Positions 10,777 to 25,700 of a stretch of 64,000 bases of DNA are shown piece after piece (position 1 is the first letter of the stretch; each line of letters starts with the position of its first letter). Position numbers and translations under genes: made by a program. The DNA comes from Hemerocallis citrina (taxonomy: Eukaryota > Streptophyta > Magnoliopsida > Asparagales > Asphodelaceae): positions 33,150,089 through 33,214,088 of the forward strand of contig CM030362.1 in NCBI GenBank assembly GCA_017893485.1. The letters are read 5' to 3'. The notes under the pieces are model-generated. The model saw only the letters and a list, made by a program, of their open reading frames with translations. It ran no database searches and was not told where the DNA came from.

Positions 10777-13700
10777 AAAAAAAAACAGCTAAGCAATTAC
10801 TATAAATTATGTGATCATCTTCTACTACGCCTCAATATTGATCCACTTCATAAAGGTACATTCGCTTGGCAGAATATCATATAAATGTTTATCCTCATAT
10901 GTGCAGGTATATGGCCCCTGAGTATACACAAACAGGGAAAATCACAGAGAAAGCTGATGTATATTCATTTGGAATATTGTTGATAGAGCTTATAACTGGT
11001 TTGAAGGCTATTGATTTAATAAGACGTGAGAAGATGTTTCACCTTGATTGGGTAAGCAAACACACTGGATCATTGATATTATTAAAATAGCAAATAAAGT
11101 TTCAACAGAAAATGAAAAAGAAGCAGCAGCAGCAAATAAAGAATACTTCTTGTATTCTCATATAATATAATCACCAAATACCAGGAAATGTTTAAGAAAA
11201 TAGTCAATGTATATAGATTCCTTTTGCAAACTTAATACTATCAATCATACTTAAGTTATTGATCTCATCCATAGTTGTCATTACCATGCATGTCTTACAA
11301 TATGTATCCTGGTATGGAACGAAAATGAATTAGATACGTGTAGCATGATATTTAGGTATAGCTTAAAATGTCAGACAACATACACTATACAATGTGATAT
11401 AAAATGGTAACTCCACACGAGTGTCATGGTTCGGGTCGGTTTTGACTCGAAATGCCATTCTATAGCCTAAAGCGAAAAGGCATTGGTTCGGCCCCTCAGG
11501 AATTTAGTATTAGAAGAGAATTTGCTATATTGCTCGGGTCAGGTCAATTTGAACTACATATTTAACTTGATCTTGCTAGGGTAGACAAGTGAAGAATTGA
11601 ATATTAACGTGATTGTTGTTTTGCGTGCTATTAAAAAGCACTAAACAAGATTTTATAGGTTGTTAATCTTCCATCCTTTGTTTTTTAGTTAATAAAAAAT
11701 TTCATTATGAACTAATCTTGAGTTAGCTACATTATATCAGCCCTGCCACTTAGCTTAAGCTTTTGAGTTGAATTGGTTATCGATATACTAATGAAAATTG
11801 GCTAGGAGAGAGAGAGAGAGTAGGACCAAAACCTGGTAAAGAACGGAACAAGGAATAAAGGCAAAGAGAAATTTCTTTAAAAAATCATTTTACAAAAACT
11901 CTTCATCTTGAATATTCCCAAAAAAAAAAAAAACTAAGATTATATTGGTGGCGGAATTTAGTCACGATCTCTTAGATTTTGTGACGTCGTACGATCTCAT
12001 ACTAGCAAATGCTTATTTTAGGAAATGGAGAAACATTTGATAACCTTTGAAAGTGGGACAAATATGAGCCAATTAATTTTTTCATTACTAGGAAGGTGGA
12101 TCACATGACGTGTAAAGATTGTAAAGAGAATAGAGCTTGACCTCACAATATAGATTATTGGTGTTAGATGTTAAGATCGAAAAACACATGTGCAAGGAAG
12201 TAGACTAGGGACCCAAGAACTAGGTGGTGAAATTTGAAAGAAGATAAAGCGGAGGTTTTTAGAGATAAAATCCTTAAAGGAGCGACATAGAATTGGGAAA
12301 GGGAGGCAAATATGATATGGACTAAAATAGCTACGTGCATAAAAAAAATCTTAAAGGAGGTACTTGGAGAATCTAAAGGTAGAGGTTTCAAACTAAAGAA
12401 ACATGATGGTGGTAAGTCCAAAATATTGTGAGAAAAAAATATCAATCTTCAAATATATGGCAAAAGAGTATAAATTAGGAGAATTTGGAGAGATCTAAGA
12501 CCGTTAGAAAAGAATTTCAGAAAGTGATAAAAGGTGCAAAAGTAAAATCTTATGACGATTTATACACAAAATTATGAACAAAAGAAGGATAAAATAACAT
12601 ATATAAGCTTGCTAAACAAAGGGATAGGAAAACAAAAAAATTAGGTACAATTAGGTATATTACGAGCGAGGATGTAAGAGTCCTAATAAAAAATGAGGAA
12701 ATTACGGAAATATGACGAAGTTACTTTGAGAAGTTATTAAATGAAAATTTTGTGGGCAACTTAAATATAATAGAATTGGGAGAGAATCAAGAGCACATGT
12801 TTTTCCGTATAATTAGGATATCGAAATTTTGAAATGCTCTGGGAATGATGAAAATAGGAAAAGCTTTAGGACCGAATGATATACCTATTGAAGTTTGGAA
12901 GTGTCTTGGGAATATAGGATTGGGCTGGTTAACAAGATTGTTTAATGAAATTTTGAGAACCAAGAAGATGCCCGATGAATGAAAGGAGAGTATTTTAATA
13001 CCTATATATAAAAATAAAGGAGATACAAAGTTGTTCAAACTACCGAGGGATTAAATTAATGAGCCATATGATAAAACTTTGGGAAAGAGTGATCGAACAT
13101 AAACTGAGACTAAAAACAATAGTGTCCAATAATCAATTTGGATTTATGCCTGATTAGGTCATCAATGGAAGCAAATTATGTAATGAGAAGACTTATGAAA
13201 AATATAGAGAGAATAAAAAAGATCTACATATGGTGTTTATAGATCTAAAAAAAGCTTATGATAAATTTTTTAGAAACATAGTATGGTGGGTGCTAAATAA
13301 CAAAAGAGTAACTATTCGGTATATTGAGATGATTAAGGATAGGTATGAAGGGGCAATTACCACAATTGGAACAACCACATGAGAGAGTAGTAAATTTCCT
13401 ATTACAGTAGGTTGACATCAAGGTTCGACTTTAAGCCCCTACCTTTTTGCTGTGGTGATGGATGAATTGATGCGAGGAATACAATAGGATGTCTTAGTGT
13501 ATACTTTTTTCCGATGACGCGTCTTAGTGGATGAGACTCAAGGTTTTAAATCTCGGATTTCAGACTCGTCTCGGCAAGGGGTGTTTAGTCTTGGATCGGA
13601 GATATCGGAGGAGATCTCGAAGAAATGTGATCATCTCGGATTAGGGATGGCATTTGGGCCACTCGGGCCGGGCCAGCCCGGGCCGGGCTCGAAGACTTCA

Positions 13701-16700
13701 CGGGTCAGGGTAGTTGAGGAAAACCCTGGCCCGGACCTGGCCCCCGGCCCCAAGGGTGGGGGCCAGGCCAGTTTTTTAGGAGATTTTTTTAAAATATATT
13801 AAAGGTGAAAAATCAAGTATTAAATTGTAATTTCATAACAATTGCAAAGAACTAGGTATCAAATTGATTTAATAAATTTGAAATTCTTAAATAAAATGAA
13901 GTACATGAATAAAATTTCATACAAATTAGATCAAATTACAAAACAAGGGGCAATTTGGTAAATTTTTTTTAAAAAATTAAATACTGAACAAAATAAATAA
14001 AAATAAATAAAAATAAAAATGCCAACGGTCGGCCCGGACCCGAGCCCGGGCAAGCCGGTTCAGCCGGTCCCGGTCCTCAACCGGGCCGGGCCAAACCGGG
14101 CTAATTGGCCAAAATCTTGAACCGGACCAGCCCCATGGTTTGGGGGGCCGGTCCCGGGTTGAGCCCGCATAACGGGGGGCCGAGCCGGGCCGGTCCTTGG
14201 CTGGCCCGGACCTGTTGCTATCCCTATCTCGGATGTTCATTTATGACACACAATAAACATATATTTTTTAAACTATACAAGATATTATATGTTTGTTTTT
14301 TTTTAATAAAAGATGACCTCGTCATCGCTTCATTAACGAATAATTAACGAAACAAGTTCAGTTACAATCCACCAAGAACCTATCCAAGGTCCGAACATAA
14401 CATCGATCACAAAAGAAACAAGCCATACATAGAGCTACATAAAAGATACAAAAGCTACTACCGCCCCTCCATCGACAAGATAGAGTCCCCTCCTCCTACC
14501 CCGACCCTCGGCTACTCCTCCTGATCCATACGCAGCCTCTTTTTTGCCCCCGCGTAACCTGTCCAATCATTAATGAAAAGAGAAATTTTATTCATTGTGG
14601 CAGGAAATCTATGAATAATGTTACAAAAACAGAAAGCATTACGGTCTAGCCATAGACCTCACATGGTTGCTGCCGCGGCAATATCCCAGGCTCTTCGATC
14701 CTCCTTCCTAACTAACTCTACCCTCCAGTGTCCCCAGCCCAGACATCCCGACTCGATCTAGGACCCTGACTACAACCAAAACGTCTACTCACCACCCCCC
14801 AGACCATACTGGCCTTGGTACACGTGAATAGAAGATGAGTAGAGTCCTCGTCAGCACTACGACATATAGGACAGGTAACGTCAATTTGCATATTTCTTTT
14901 ACGTAAATTCGTTTTTGACAGAATCACATCGTTCATGACAAGCCAGATGAACACATTGACTTTGGGGGGCGCATTGATGCTCCAAATAATGCTCGCTACC
15001 TCACATCCGAGTCCCCCATCATTAAGCCACTTGTACATAGAAGCTACCAAAAACATCTTGGAGGTATTAAGATTCCAACTTCGCCAATTGTACATAGAAG
15101 CTACCAAAAACGTCTTGGAGGTATTAAGATTCCAACTTCTTTCATCCTCTACTTCCGCGGTGTAACGACCTTCCGTCTGAATAAACTTATTGAGGCATTC
15201 AAACTGATTCAACTCCTCGTGTGTTAAGCCTTGAACAACAGTAAGTGCAAGTATTCCATTTCGCCAAACATCTGCCACCAGCGAGTCGTTGTTGATAGTA
15301 TTTGCAGCTGCCTCGGGGAATAAGTTGCTAAGTGATCTATCTCCGCACCACTTGTCCTTCCAGAATCTGGTGTCCCTTCCGTTTCCTATCCTGCAATTAG
15401 TATTTGTATGGAAAATCTCTCCCTGTTTCGCCACTCCTTTCCACAGGAACGAAGCTTTCCCAAACTCACTTCTCCCCCCAAATCTGTATCTTTTCCTTTT
15501 TCAATAAACTGCAAACGAATGGGACCACCAGGTATTGCGTCTTTTTTTCATCCTCCACCACCACTTGGTAAGCAGCGCTTTGTTCATATCCTGAAGATTT
15601 AGAATTTCCAAGCCTCCGAATTCCTTCCTTTTACACACTCTACCCCATTTGACCAGATGATATCCCCTATTGGACTCGTTCGAGCCTTTCCATAAAAATC
15701 TTTTCCCGAGTTTGTCCATTTTTTGCGGATGACCCATTTTGGAAGCTCATAAGTGGACATTAGATACATCGGGATACTGCTTAGCACCGTGTTAAGTAGC
15801 GTGATTCTTCCACCGAGTGAGAGAAAACGTCCCTTCCATCCCGCCAGTTTTTTCACTATCTTCTCAATTAGAGGCTGCCAATCCTCTCTTTGCATAGGAC
15901 CCGATCTAATCGGGGTGCCTAGGTATGTAATCAGTAATTCACCAATCTCGCATCCGAAACTACTTTTAATATTGTTGATTGGAATAGATAATTGGTCACT
16001 GATAGGGATTATATAGCTCTTCTTCGAGTTTACCGTCAACCCTGACCACGCACTGAAATATTGTAACACCATTTTCAGCGCCATAATTTCATCCTCTTTT
16101 GCTCCTCCAAACATCAAAGTATCATCTGTGTATTGCAGGATTGAGATAGCTTCCGAAATTCCTTTAATTTGGATTCCTTTGATGACATTCTGCTCTCTAC
16201 CTCTCCTTATCATTTCAGCCAGCCCATCTGCCACAATAACAAATAAAAGCGATGACAGGGGGTCACCTTGTCTCAATCCTCAGCGGCATTTGATTTCTTT
16301 CCTTTGATATCCATTCACTTGTACAAAGGACTTCCCTCCTTGAACGCACCTTTTAACCCATGCTCTCCATTTTGTTTCAAAACCCTTAAATTCTAAAGCT
16401 TCATCAACACTCTCCCATTCAACTAAGTCGTACGCCTTTTGAAAGTCCAACTTTAGAAGAAATCCATCATATTTGTTTCTGCGGCCTCTGAATGCAATCT
16501 CGTGGGATGAGGCAACACTATCCATAATATCTCTTCCCCTAATGAACCCACTCTGGGAGGGTCCAACCACATCATCTAGGTGATGCGCCAATCTTTGAGC
16601 TGACACTTTAGTTACAATTTTGAAGGAACCATTGAGTAGGCTAATAGGTCTATAGTCTTCTACCACCAGCGCCTCCCGCTTTTAGGGATGAGAATGATGT

Positions 16701-19700
16701 TTGCATAATTCAATCTATCCACATTTGCGGGCCCGTCTTCTCGAAAGATGTTCATGACATCCTTCTTGATGATGTTCCTGTAGAGCTTGTAGAAGAAAAT
16801 TGGGAATCCATCCGGACTTGGAGCCTTATCTTGCCCTAATTCTTTAACCGCCTTAAAGACTTCCTCTTCAGTGAACATATCTTCGATACCATCACTTCCG
16901 TCTATTCTTGATGAGCACCACATTTCCAGAATAAGTTTACATCTAGAGGCGTTCCTTCTACCTAATAGTTCGAAATATCTCTTGTCAATGTGTTGCCTTA
17001 CGACCCCTTCGTTCTCCATCCAAACATTATCAATGAATAAACCGGCTATGTGGTTATGTCTTCTTCTATTAGCAACTTTGTGGAAAAATTTTGTATTTGC
17101 ATCTCCTTCCTTAAGCCACTGAATTCTAGATCGTTGTCTCCAGTATTGCTCCTCCATAGCCCCTATGTGCTGAATCTGAGTCCTACAATTGGTCAATTCA
17201 TCGCATTCTGGACTAAGTATGTCCCTCTCTTCCTGGATAGTCTCTAGCTCCTGAACCATGTTGGCCAGCCTCTCCATCCTTGATTTGATATCCCCAAATT
17301 CTTATTTCGCCTAATCCTTCAGTCGCTTACGCAAACATCTAGTCTTTTCAATCCAAACCCTGACTGTCGATGCTTCTCTAGTATCAGCGTTCCAAGACTC
17401 CTCAATGATCCGATGAGTTTCATCATTCATAGTCCAGGCTTTCTCAAATCTAAACGGATATGACCACTTTATGTTTCCATCGCCACAATCAACTGCAATG
17501 GGCAGATGATCAGATGGGTATCTCGTAATAGACCTCACCCTTGCCAGAGGGAAGATATCATCCCAATCTGTTGACACCAAAATTCTATCCAATCTGGCGA
17601 GAATCAGATGATTCTGCATATTCAACCAAGTGAATTTCCTATCCCCCAATTCAAGCTCCATTAATTCTAATTCATCTATCGTGCGGTTAAAAGCCTCCTG
17701 TTCAGTATGAGTTGGTCCCTTCCCTCTGTGTTCTTCTAGGAATCTCGTGGTATTGAAATCTCTTCCGATAACGCAAGGGCCATTCCATCTTCCTTTTATA
17801 GCTTTAAGCTCGGGCCAAAATTGACTTTGGCGTCTTGCGTCATATGGACCGTAGACCGTGGTTACCACTTGTTCCCAATTGTCGCATCTCCTTTTAATTT
17901 TAATAGAGACTGTAAAATCCCCGATATGATTGTCAATAATCTCGAAAATTCTCGTATCTACTCCGGCCGCAATCCCCCCCGAATAACCCGAGGCTGGTTT
18001 AAAACTCCAGTCAAAGTCCGACGCCCACCTAAAACATCTGAAATCTTCTATGGTTGGGTTCTCAATCAGTCTCTTGAAACCCACAAAAGATTGGACGAAT
18101 CTTACCAATAGTGTTGTTGACTAACCATTTTTTTATTTTTTTGCCTCATCTCTCTAACGTTCCAAAAGATGTATATCATTGGAAGACTGTTAAAACTCCT
18201 ACCCCCTGAAACCCAAAGACTAGGCAGGACTTTATGAAGCTACCCAATTGCACTCCCCTCTAATCCTAGATATATAATCCAACTTCTCTTCCCTACTCGA
18301 TCCCATGGCTAGACCGTAAAGATAGCGTAATAGATAATAGATACATCATTTAACAAATTTAAAACAGAGTAATTGGTAAGCGAGATACCTCCACATGCAG
18401 AAGCAGGCTCCTTAGCCTTGGAAGCCGCTTTAATCAAATCTTCTTCACTTGGACCCTGAGAGCCCCATTTATCTAATTGCCTCTTGCTCTTCCTTTGGTA
18501 CTCAACCAACTTTTTGCTAGAACTACCAAAGTCCCCATGCCTCTCCTCTTTGTCCCAAACGTCAGTATCAGTTTTTGAGATGATATTGTTCTCTCGCACC
18601 CCACTAGAGCGCCTATGATTCCATCCTGCGAATCTACCTCTGGCTCTAACGGAGTAGTGACAACAAAATTTCCTTTCACTTACAACCTGAGTCTCATTGA
18701 GGCTCGACTCATACAGGGTTGCTACAGGCTTTTGAATGGGCTCGATTTGAGACCCAGAAGGTTGAAAATCAACATTTACCACACTGTTCTCCCCCACATG
18801 AGTGCTCGCCTTGTTGGACAGTAGCGAAGTCAACGCAATACGGATGGACTCTTCAACTTGCACTTTTGAAAATTTCAAAACTTCGTCTTTAATGAGCCCA
18901 TTTCCTGACTCACCCTCGAGCCCAATGCCAGCGGCACTTTTGAGAATCCCAGGTTTCGATCCAACCCGTGAGCTGTCTCATTTCGTTTCTCATGTCTCAT
19001 CGAGCCAGACAACAGCGTCACGTGGCTGACTTTGAAGCCCGCTGTACTCCGCTACCTCTCTCTTCCCATCTGAGTTGGCGCCACAGAAGCCCTCAGCTTT
19101 TGAATTTGACGGTGAGGATGGACAGACGGTTGAATGAGTGGCTTAGATTTTCCCTTGTAAAGATCAATGGATGAATGGTCCAGATTCTTCAATCCCAGAT
19201 CCAACGAACGATCTTTGTCTTCAACCTCCTGCTCCTCATCCTGATCGTTGAACCCACCGAGCTCCACCCTCGGCTCGCTACGGAACGAGACGCTCTTCTT
19301 TAACTCTGTGATCACCTTAACCTCATCTTTCATCTTCGAAATCTGCGACGATCATCGACGGAATATTCTCCTTGCTAGGCACTCCGATGCGCAACTGATG
19401 AGGACATCTATTCTGTTTAGATTTTATTTCAGTACCATATTTGTTTTCGGCAATTATAGCCATATGTAATCTTTTTTATGTATTTGAGATTCTGAGAATA
19501 TTTTGAGATTTGTATTAAGATGTATTTTGAGCCTATTTATAGGCCTTGAGATTAATGAGAAAGTATGTCATTCTTGATTTTAAAAAAATTAGTGTGTTGA
19601 GTTTTTGCTCTTTCTCTCTCTCTGTGTGATACAAGTGAGATCCAAATTATTAGGATTTGCGATAAATCCTAATACAATTTTAGGGTTAGTGATTAACTCT

Positions 19701-22700
19701 AAAATCTAACAAAAAAATCCCTAAATAATTATACCCAGCCGCCACTTCACTGTTCCCCTTCTTCTTCCTTCAAAATCCCGACTCCATACCAAGTCCTGAA
19801 ACCCAAAGCACCTCACCGCCACCCCTTGCTCACGTCGCCCTCCTACAACCACCACGACCACCCCCCTTTTGCCATCGACTTCATCCCTGACCCCCTTCCC
19901 TCCTTCGACCGAATCCCACCGCAAATCCCGTTGACCACCTCTCTCACCTCCGCCACCAAATCAAATCTCGTCGGCCTACTGCTCCCCTTTTCCCTTTCGG
20001 CGTCAGCCAGATCCCGACCCCCCGAGTCACCACCGTTCCCTGTTCTCGACGACGACAACCGCCAGCGTTGACACCAGCGCCCTAGTCCCCTTGGCCCTTG
20101 CTCCTTTTGCTGCCGAGCCCTTCTCGCTTGCTACCATTGCTGTTTCTTTGAGTGCGGTGTTCTGCGTGCTGTTCAACCCAAGATCTACACAGAGTTCTTC
20201 GAACCATCGGTATACTCTTTCCACTTTTAAATATTTATGTTCTACTGCTCTATTATCTATTATATTATTTAATATTCTGTCGTCCACAAAAACAATTGAG
20301 GTTGAGTATTCCACTAGCTTGATTAGAGTACGAATCAAAATTGAATCTTTTACTTGCTAAAATACTTAGGGATTTAATTATTGATTGTAGAGTTGAATTA
20401 TTAATTGGATTGTTAAACGTGATTCAGTTTTTGAAAATCCATCCAACCAATTAATTGTTTAAAATTCCAACTTTGATCCGCACCTACGTGTTGGTAAAAT
20501 TAATCCATTAAGAATCTTGAAAATTTTCTATTTTAGGATTAGTTTTACATCAGCAACCTTGTGTACTTTCTGCACGAGTGAAGAAGGGTGCATTTATCTA
20601 TCTCAATCAACATCCCAAAGCTACTAATCAAGTTTGGAAACCCTGAGCGAACCCAACAGTGAAATGGAAGGTTGTAGAGGCGAATCCAAATAGAGGGGAA
20701 CGAATCTGCTCTTAAAGCACTGAAGTCTTGAGACCAACGCCTGAAAGTAACGAAAAACTCTATGCCATGGGAATCCCTCCCCTCAACGCAATCATCTCTG
20801 CCGTCCTCTCATCATTACAGTGAACGAAGAAGATATTCTGCGCCGTTTCTTGGACCATCCATTTTACTTGCGGCGGGGAGTGATAGTCGCATGTAGGAGC
20901 TCGGAGATATCCCGTGGCATTGGATTGTCGGTTGGTGCATTCACTACGATGCAGTTCTTATACCTCCTCTCGAACTCCGCCATCATCGGAGCTGGAGAGA
21001 CCGTGGCTTTGATCACCTTCCTTGCTCCCGCACAACTTTCCTGAGATTTGCTCTCTTCGGAGTTGATCGACGCCTGTGGAGGCTGGGTCTCTTTGTGCGC
21101 GGAGATGGTGCTCGATCTCTTTCTAGGGCAAGTAGTCGAGATGTGGCCGGAGGTTTTGCAAACATAGCAAAACCAGTCGTATTTACAGTTGTGAATCGAA
21201 TGCCCACTCCTAGCACATTTGTGGCAAGCTTGCCTACCTTCAACTTTGTTAGATTCGGAGGAGCTACGACTTCCTTTTCTCTCCGCGCTCTTCCCAGCCA
21301 ACTTCGCTCTCCTAGATTTAACCAAGATCCCTTCTCCTTCATCATCATCCCTTTTCCTAATCACCTCCCTTTCCGATGGTAGCTGATGTCTTTTAGGCAC
21401 ATCGGCTCTACATGTCATTTATCATATAAAATACTGTATAATGTAACTAATGACATGAATCAATCACGGTAAATATTAACAGAATTTAACAATAATATAA
21501 AAGAGAATGTAATACAAATATATAACTAATTTGAATTTGTATTGATTAGAAAAAATGTATTAGTTAATAAACTTACTTGACTATACATATATACACAAAC
21601 AATAGAGAGACAAAATTATCACATTATCTTAACTTAAGGTCCTATATTATAAGATTTATATGCAAAAAGTAAAACAAGAAAAAAGTTATATATTCACAAT
21701 AACATTAGTGTCTATTTCGGCCGATATTTTCGGCCGAAATCTAAACATTGCGGTCCAAAACGATATGGAGTATAAAATCTGTGATTTTGCATCGGCAACC
21801 TAGCCGAAACAAGATTTTGGCCGAAATTTAAAATAGTGACGAGATTAAAGCAGGACTCAATGCTAAATTATAATTGTGGAGAGAAACTTTGGGTCCTATA
21901 TTATAAGACTTAGTTGCAAAAAGTAAAACAGGAAAAAATTATATATTCACAATAACATTAGTGTCTATTTCGGCCGATATTTCGGCAATATTTCGGTCGA
22001 TATTTCGACATTTTCGGCCGAAATCTAAACATTGCGGTCCAAAACGATATGGAGTATAAAATCTGTGATTTTGTATCAGCAAACTAGCCGAAACAAGATT
22101 TCGGCCGAAATTTAAAATAGTGACGAGACTAAAGCAGGAATCAATGCTAAATTATAATTGTGGAGAGAAACTTTGAAAGACAGAGGTTTTAGAATAAATA
22201 GAACTAAAACAAAATATATGGAGTGTAATTTTAGCGATATGCGGAACACAAATGAGGAAGTAGTGAAGTTTGATAGTCAATAGTTACCTAGAGACAGTTT
22301 CCGATATCTAGGCTCGACTATATAAAGATATGGAGAGATTTGTGAAGATGTTATACATAAGATCCAAGCAGGGTAGCTTAAGTGGAGAAGTGCTAGTGGT
22401 GTTTTGTGTGACAAACGTATACCTTTGAAGTTGAAGATTTTTTTTATAGGATGGTTGTTAGACCAGCAATAATGTACAAAACAGAATGTTGGGTAACAAA
22501 GAAACAATATGTCCAAAAAATGAGTGTGGCAGAGTTGAGAATGCTAAGATAGAAGTGTGGTAAAACCAGAAGGATAGAACGAGAAACATGTCCAAAAAAT
22601 GAGTGTAGCAGAGTTGAGAATACTAGAATGGAAGTGATGTAAAACGTAATCCTAAATAGAAATTCCCAAGAATCTTAAAGTATTAATTTTACCAACATTT

Positions 22701-25700
22701 AATGTGGATCAAGTTAGAAATTAAAACAATTAATCGGTTCGATGGATTTTCAAGAATTGAATTATGTTTAACAAGCTCATTTAACAATTCAGTTCTAACA
22801 ATCAATGAGTATATCCCTAAGCGTTCTTAGCAAGTAAAAGATTCAATATTGATTTGTACTCTAATTAAGCAAGTAGAACACTCGATCTCAATATTTGTGG
22901 TCGACAGTTAAATTGAATAATATAATAGAGATGATAAAACAGTATAACACAAATATTTGAAAAGTGGAAAGAGTATACCGAGGTTCGAAGAATGTGGTAC
23001 CACGTGTTCTGCTTCTCACACAGAGATCCAATATCTTATCCAAAACACCAAAGCTATCCAATCAACAAAAATCAGATCCGATCTGATCCGCTCGTGATGT
23101 GCACTATCAACAAAAATCAGATCCGATCTGATCCGCTCGTGATGTGCACTCGGGAGGAGGTCGACGGCGGCCAGTTGATGGTGGTGGGTTGCGCCGACTA
23201 GCGGTGGGAGGTAAGTGGGAGGCGGCGGTCGACGAGGCAGCGACCAGCTTGAGCGGCGGTGGGGTTGGACGGGGCGTCGAGGATGGGTGAGGGCGATTGC
23301 GGATTAGGGTGTTGGGGTGGTGATGTGACGGCAATGGAGGTTGGGGATGAGGTTGTTCGAGAGGTGGTTGGCAGGCAGCGGGAGTGGTCGCTCGGGTGGG
23401 GGCAAATCGAGGAAGGAAGGAGGGGGTTGGGTTTCGAGATCAACAAGGGAAGAGGGAGAAAAGAGAAAGATTAAGTTGGAGTTAGGTTAATTAATTTGGG
23501 GATTAGGGTTAGGGTTTGAATAAAGATTTGGGAGATTTTGGTGTAGTTTTAGAGTTTATCACAAACCCTAAAAATTTTATTAGGATTTATCACAAACCTT
23601 AATAATTGGATCTCAATTATATCACACAAAAGAGGGATAAAGAGAAAAACTCAACACAATAATTTTTTTAATCAATAATAGCATACTTTCTCATTAATCT
23701 CAAGGCCTATATATAGGCTCAAAACAAATCTTGATACAAATCTCAAAATATTCTAAAATCTCAGAATATTCTAATGCATAAAAAAAACGATTACATATGG
23801 CTATAATTGCCAAAAACAAATATGATACTGAAATAAAATACTAAACTAAATAGAATGGATGTTCTCATCATTCTCTTTGGGTGGGAGAGAGCTCGACCCA
23901 GTCGAGTCAAAACCAGTGATCCTGTTATGGTGGTCCAAAAGATCTGGATCCAGTTGCGGGAGCTCCTCACGATCACTGCAAGTGTCATCTGACTTCGGCT
24001 TGTTATTCCACCTCACCAAATAATTGTGCATATCACCATCTCTTGTAGAGATTATCGGATCATCTAAAATATTATCCAATTCTTCTGTCGGTGGGTAAAT
24101 AGTATCAGGTAGAGGGGTAAATGTGCGAATCTCACCATTAGGCTGCAGGGTAGGCTCATCTATAAGAAAATTTTAGAGTTGAATTTTGAGCCTTCATAGA
24201 GTACTAGATCCTCAATATTGAAAGTCTGACTTATGCCAACGCTTTCAGGAAGGTCAACGACATAGGTATTATCATTTATTGTCTGTAGAATCTTAAATGG
24301 GCTTGCAGCACGTATGTTCAAGTTCTTAACAGATCCAGCTGGAAATCGTTTCGGACGAATCCGAACCATCACTTCATCACCAATATCAAGTTATAAATTT
24401 CCTTCTAGTATCTGCTATTAACTTGTAGTTAGAATTATTCCCATTAAGTTCCTTGAAAATTTCTCTATGCCAGTCATGAATGTGATACGCAAATGTGGGT
24501 GCAGATTCTGTGACTCTAGGATGTTCTAACACATGGATAAAATCTATAGGCTGACAAGTGACTTGGAAAGAAATGGGTGACTCAGGTACACTCAACAGAG
24601 ATGATTGGACAGACTGAATACAATTGAGAGACTGGTCATCCTCTTTGTCATTAAAGTCATCACTTACATTAGGTTCATAAGTAAACTCATTGTCGAGCTC
24701 ATCAGCAATGACTACGGTACCTCTACTATATTGATCGTACTTGGGCTGGAACAGTTGCCAGCAACATGGCCGTATCCATTACATTTATAGCACTTAATGA
24801 GAAGATCAATCTTAGAATAGTCTCTTTCAGTGTTCTTACCTGTGTTGTCATTTCTAAGTAGATAGGAATTTGAAGTATGTTTGTTTGGGTAAGACTTGTT
24901 AGGGTACTGAGAAAAGGAGTGCTCAGGTCTAGAGAGATCAGGAGGATTCATTCTGGAAGAATGATCCATCGACTCGCTGGACTTGTAATGAGAACTTTCT
25001 TTAAGGGAATCCATATCGAGGACAAGAGCATAAGCTGCCGCTAATGAGTCAACATTTCTATGAATTAGCTCGTTCCTCAGATCGGCTCGTAGTCCAGCCC
25101 TGAACTTAGAGAGAGTTTGTTCTTCACTCTCTTTACCTAAAGCATTGCACCGAATAAGAAAGTCATCAAATTTATCAACATATTCTTGTGTGGATTTACT
25201 TCCTTGATAAAGTTGGTTCCATGAATCTAGCAATCGGGTGTGGAACGATAACGGTACATATCTCTCAGTGAGCTTCTCTTTCATGGATTCCCAAGTGATT
25301 ATGGGTGTCAGACCTCGGCCTCTGCAGGCATGTTCAAGATTGGTCCAGTGTTGTTGAGCTTTATCCGTCAATTTCATTATGACAAATTTAACCTTCAGGG
25401 CTTCGCTCATGTCAAACCACACAAAGTAGTGGTCCATCGCACGGATCCAATCAAGATAAGCTTGGGGTTCCATGTGGCCTTCAAAATGGAAAACATCAGC
25501 CTTAACATTCTTCTTATATTGTTCGTCAGGGTCACGTTCTTGACGTCGATCATCACGAAAATTCCCTTGAGGGATCTGACGATTAGCATGAAGCTCAGGG
25601 ACAACAGTTTGATTTAATTCCACTTTCTCAAGCCTCTGATTGATATGGGCAAGAGTTACTTGAATGGCAGCTAGGGTAGCTGAAATATCAGAGTTGTCCA

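Larger units (their letters stand above)
14296..21420 (-). mobile_element. L1-type LINE, near full length, with solo LTR inside
   Basis: Reading on the - strand, the 5' end is near 21420 and the 3' end is at the A tail (T run 14296-14304 on +). ORF1 (21418 to about 18309) is interrupted by a gypsy solo LTR (19396-20553). ORF2 (about 18108 to 14718) carries endonuclease, reverse transcriptase and a C-terminal zinc-binding domain, broken by frameshifts. The 3' end matches the LINE at 53348-56948, so both belong to one family. It sits antisense inside the kinase intron and within the Mutator-like element. Confidence 0.8.
13539..21837. mobile_element. Mutator-like (MULE) short element inserted in the RTE LINE
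   Basis: The left end CAAGGTTTTAAATCTCGG and the inverted right end (ACTATTTTAAATTTCGG on the - strand) form short terminal inverted repeats. The flanks are GATGAGACT (13530-13538) and GACGAGATT (21838-21846), a 9-bp duplication typical of Mutator elements. RTE coding similarity (DET / KAGLNAKL) resumes directly afterwards. Without its own insertions (hAT 13642-14226, L1 about 14296-21420) the element is only about 0.6 kb and non-coding. Class assignment rests on TSD length and TIR, with no transposase to confirm it. Confidence 0.65.

Noticed and set aside
19826..20360. Open frames on both strands in the solo LTR
   Set aside because: The segment is bounded by GCAAC duplications and is LTR sequence; frames on both strands reflect base composition.
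23107..23474. Ser/Pro- and Gly-rich open frames in the gypsy LTR, repeated near 26417
   Set aside because: GC-rich leader-like part of the LTR, open on both strands because of composition.
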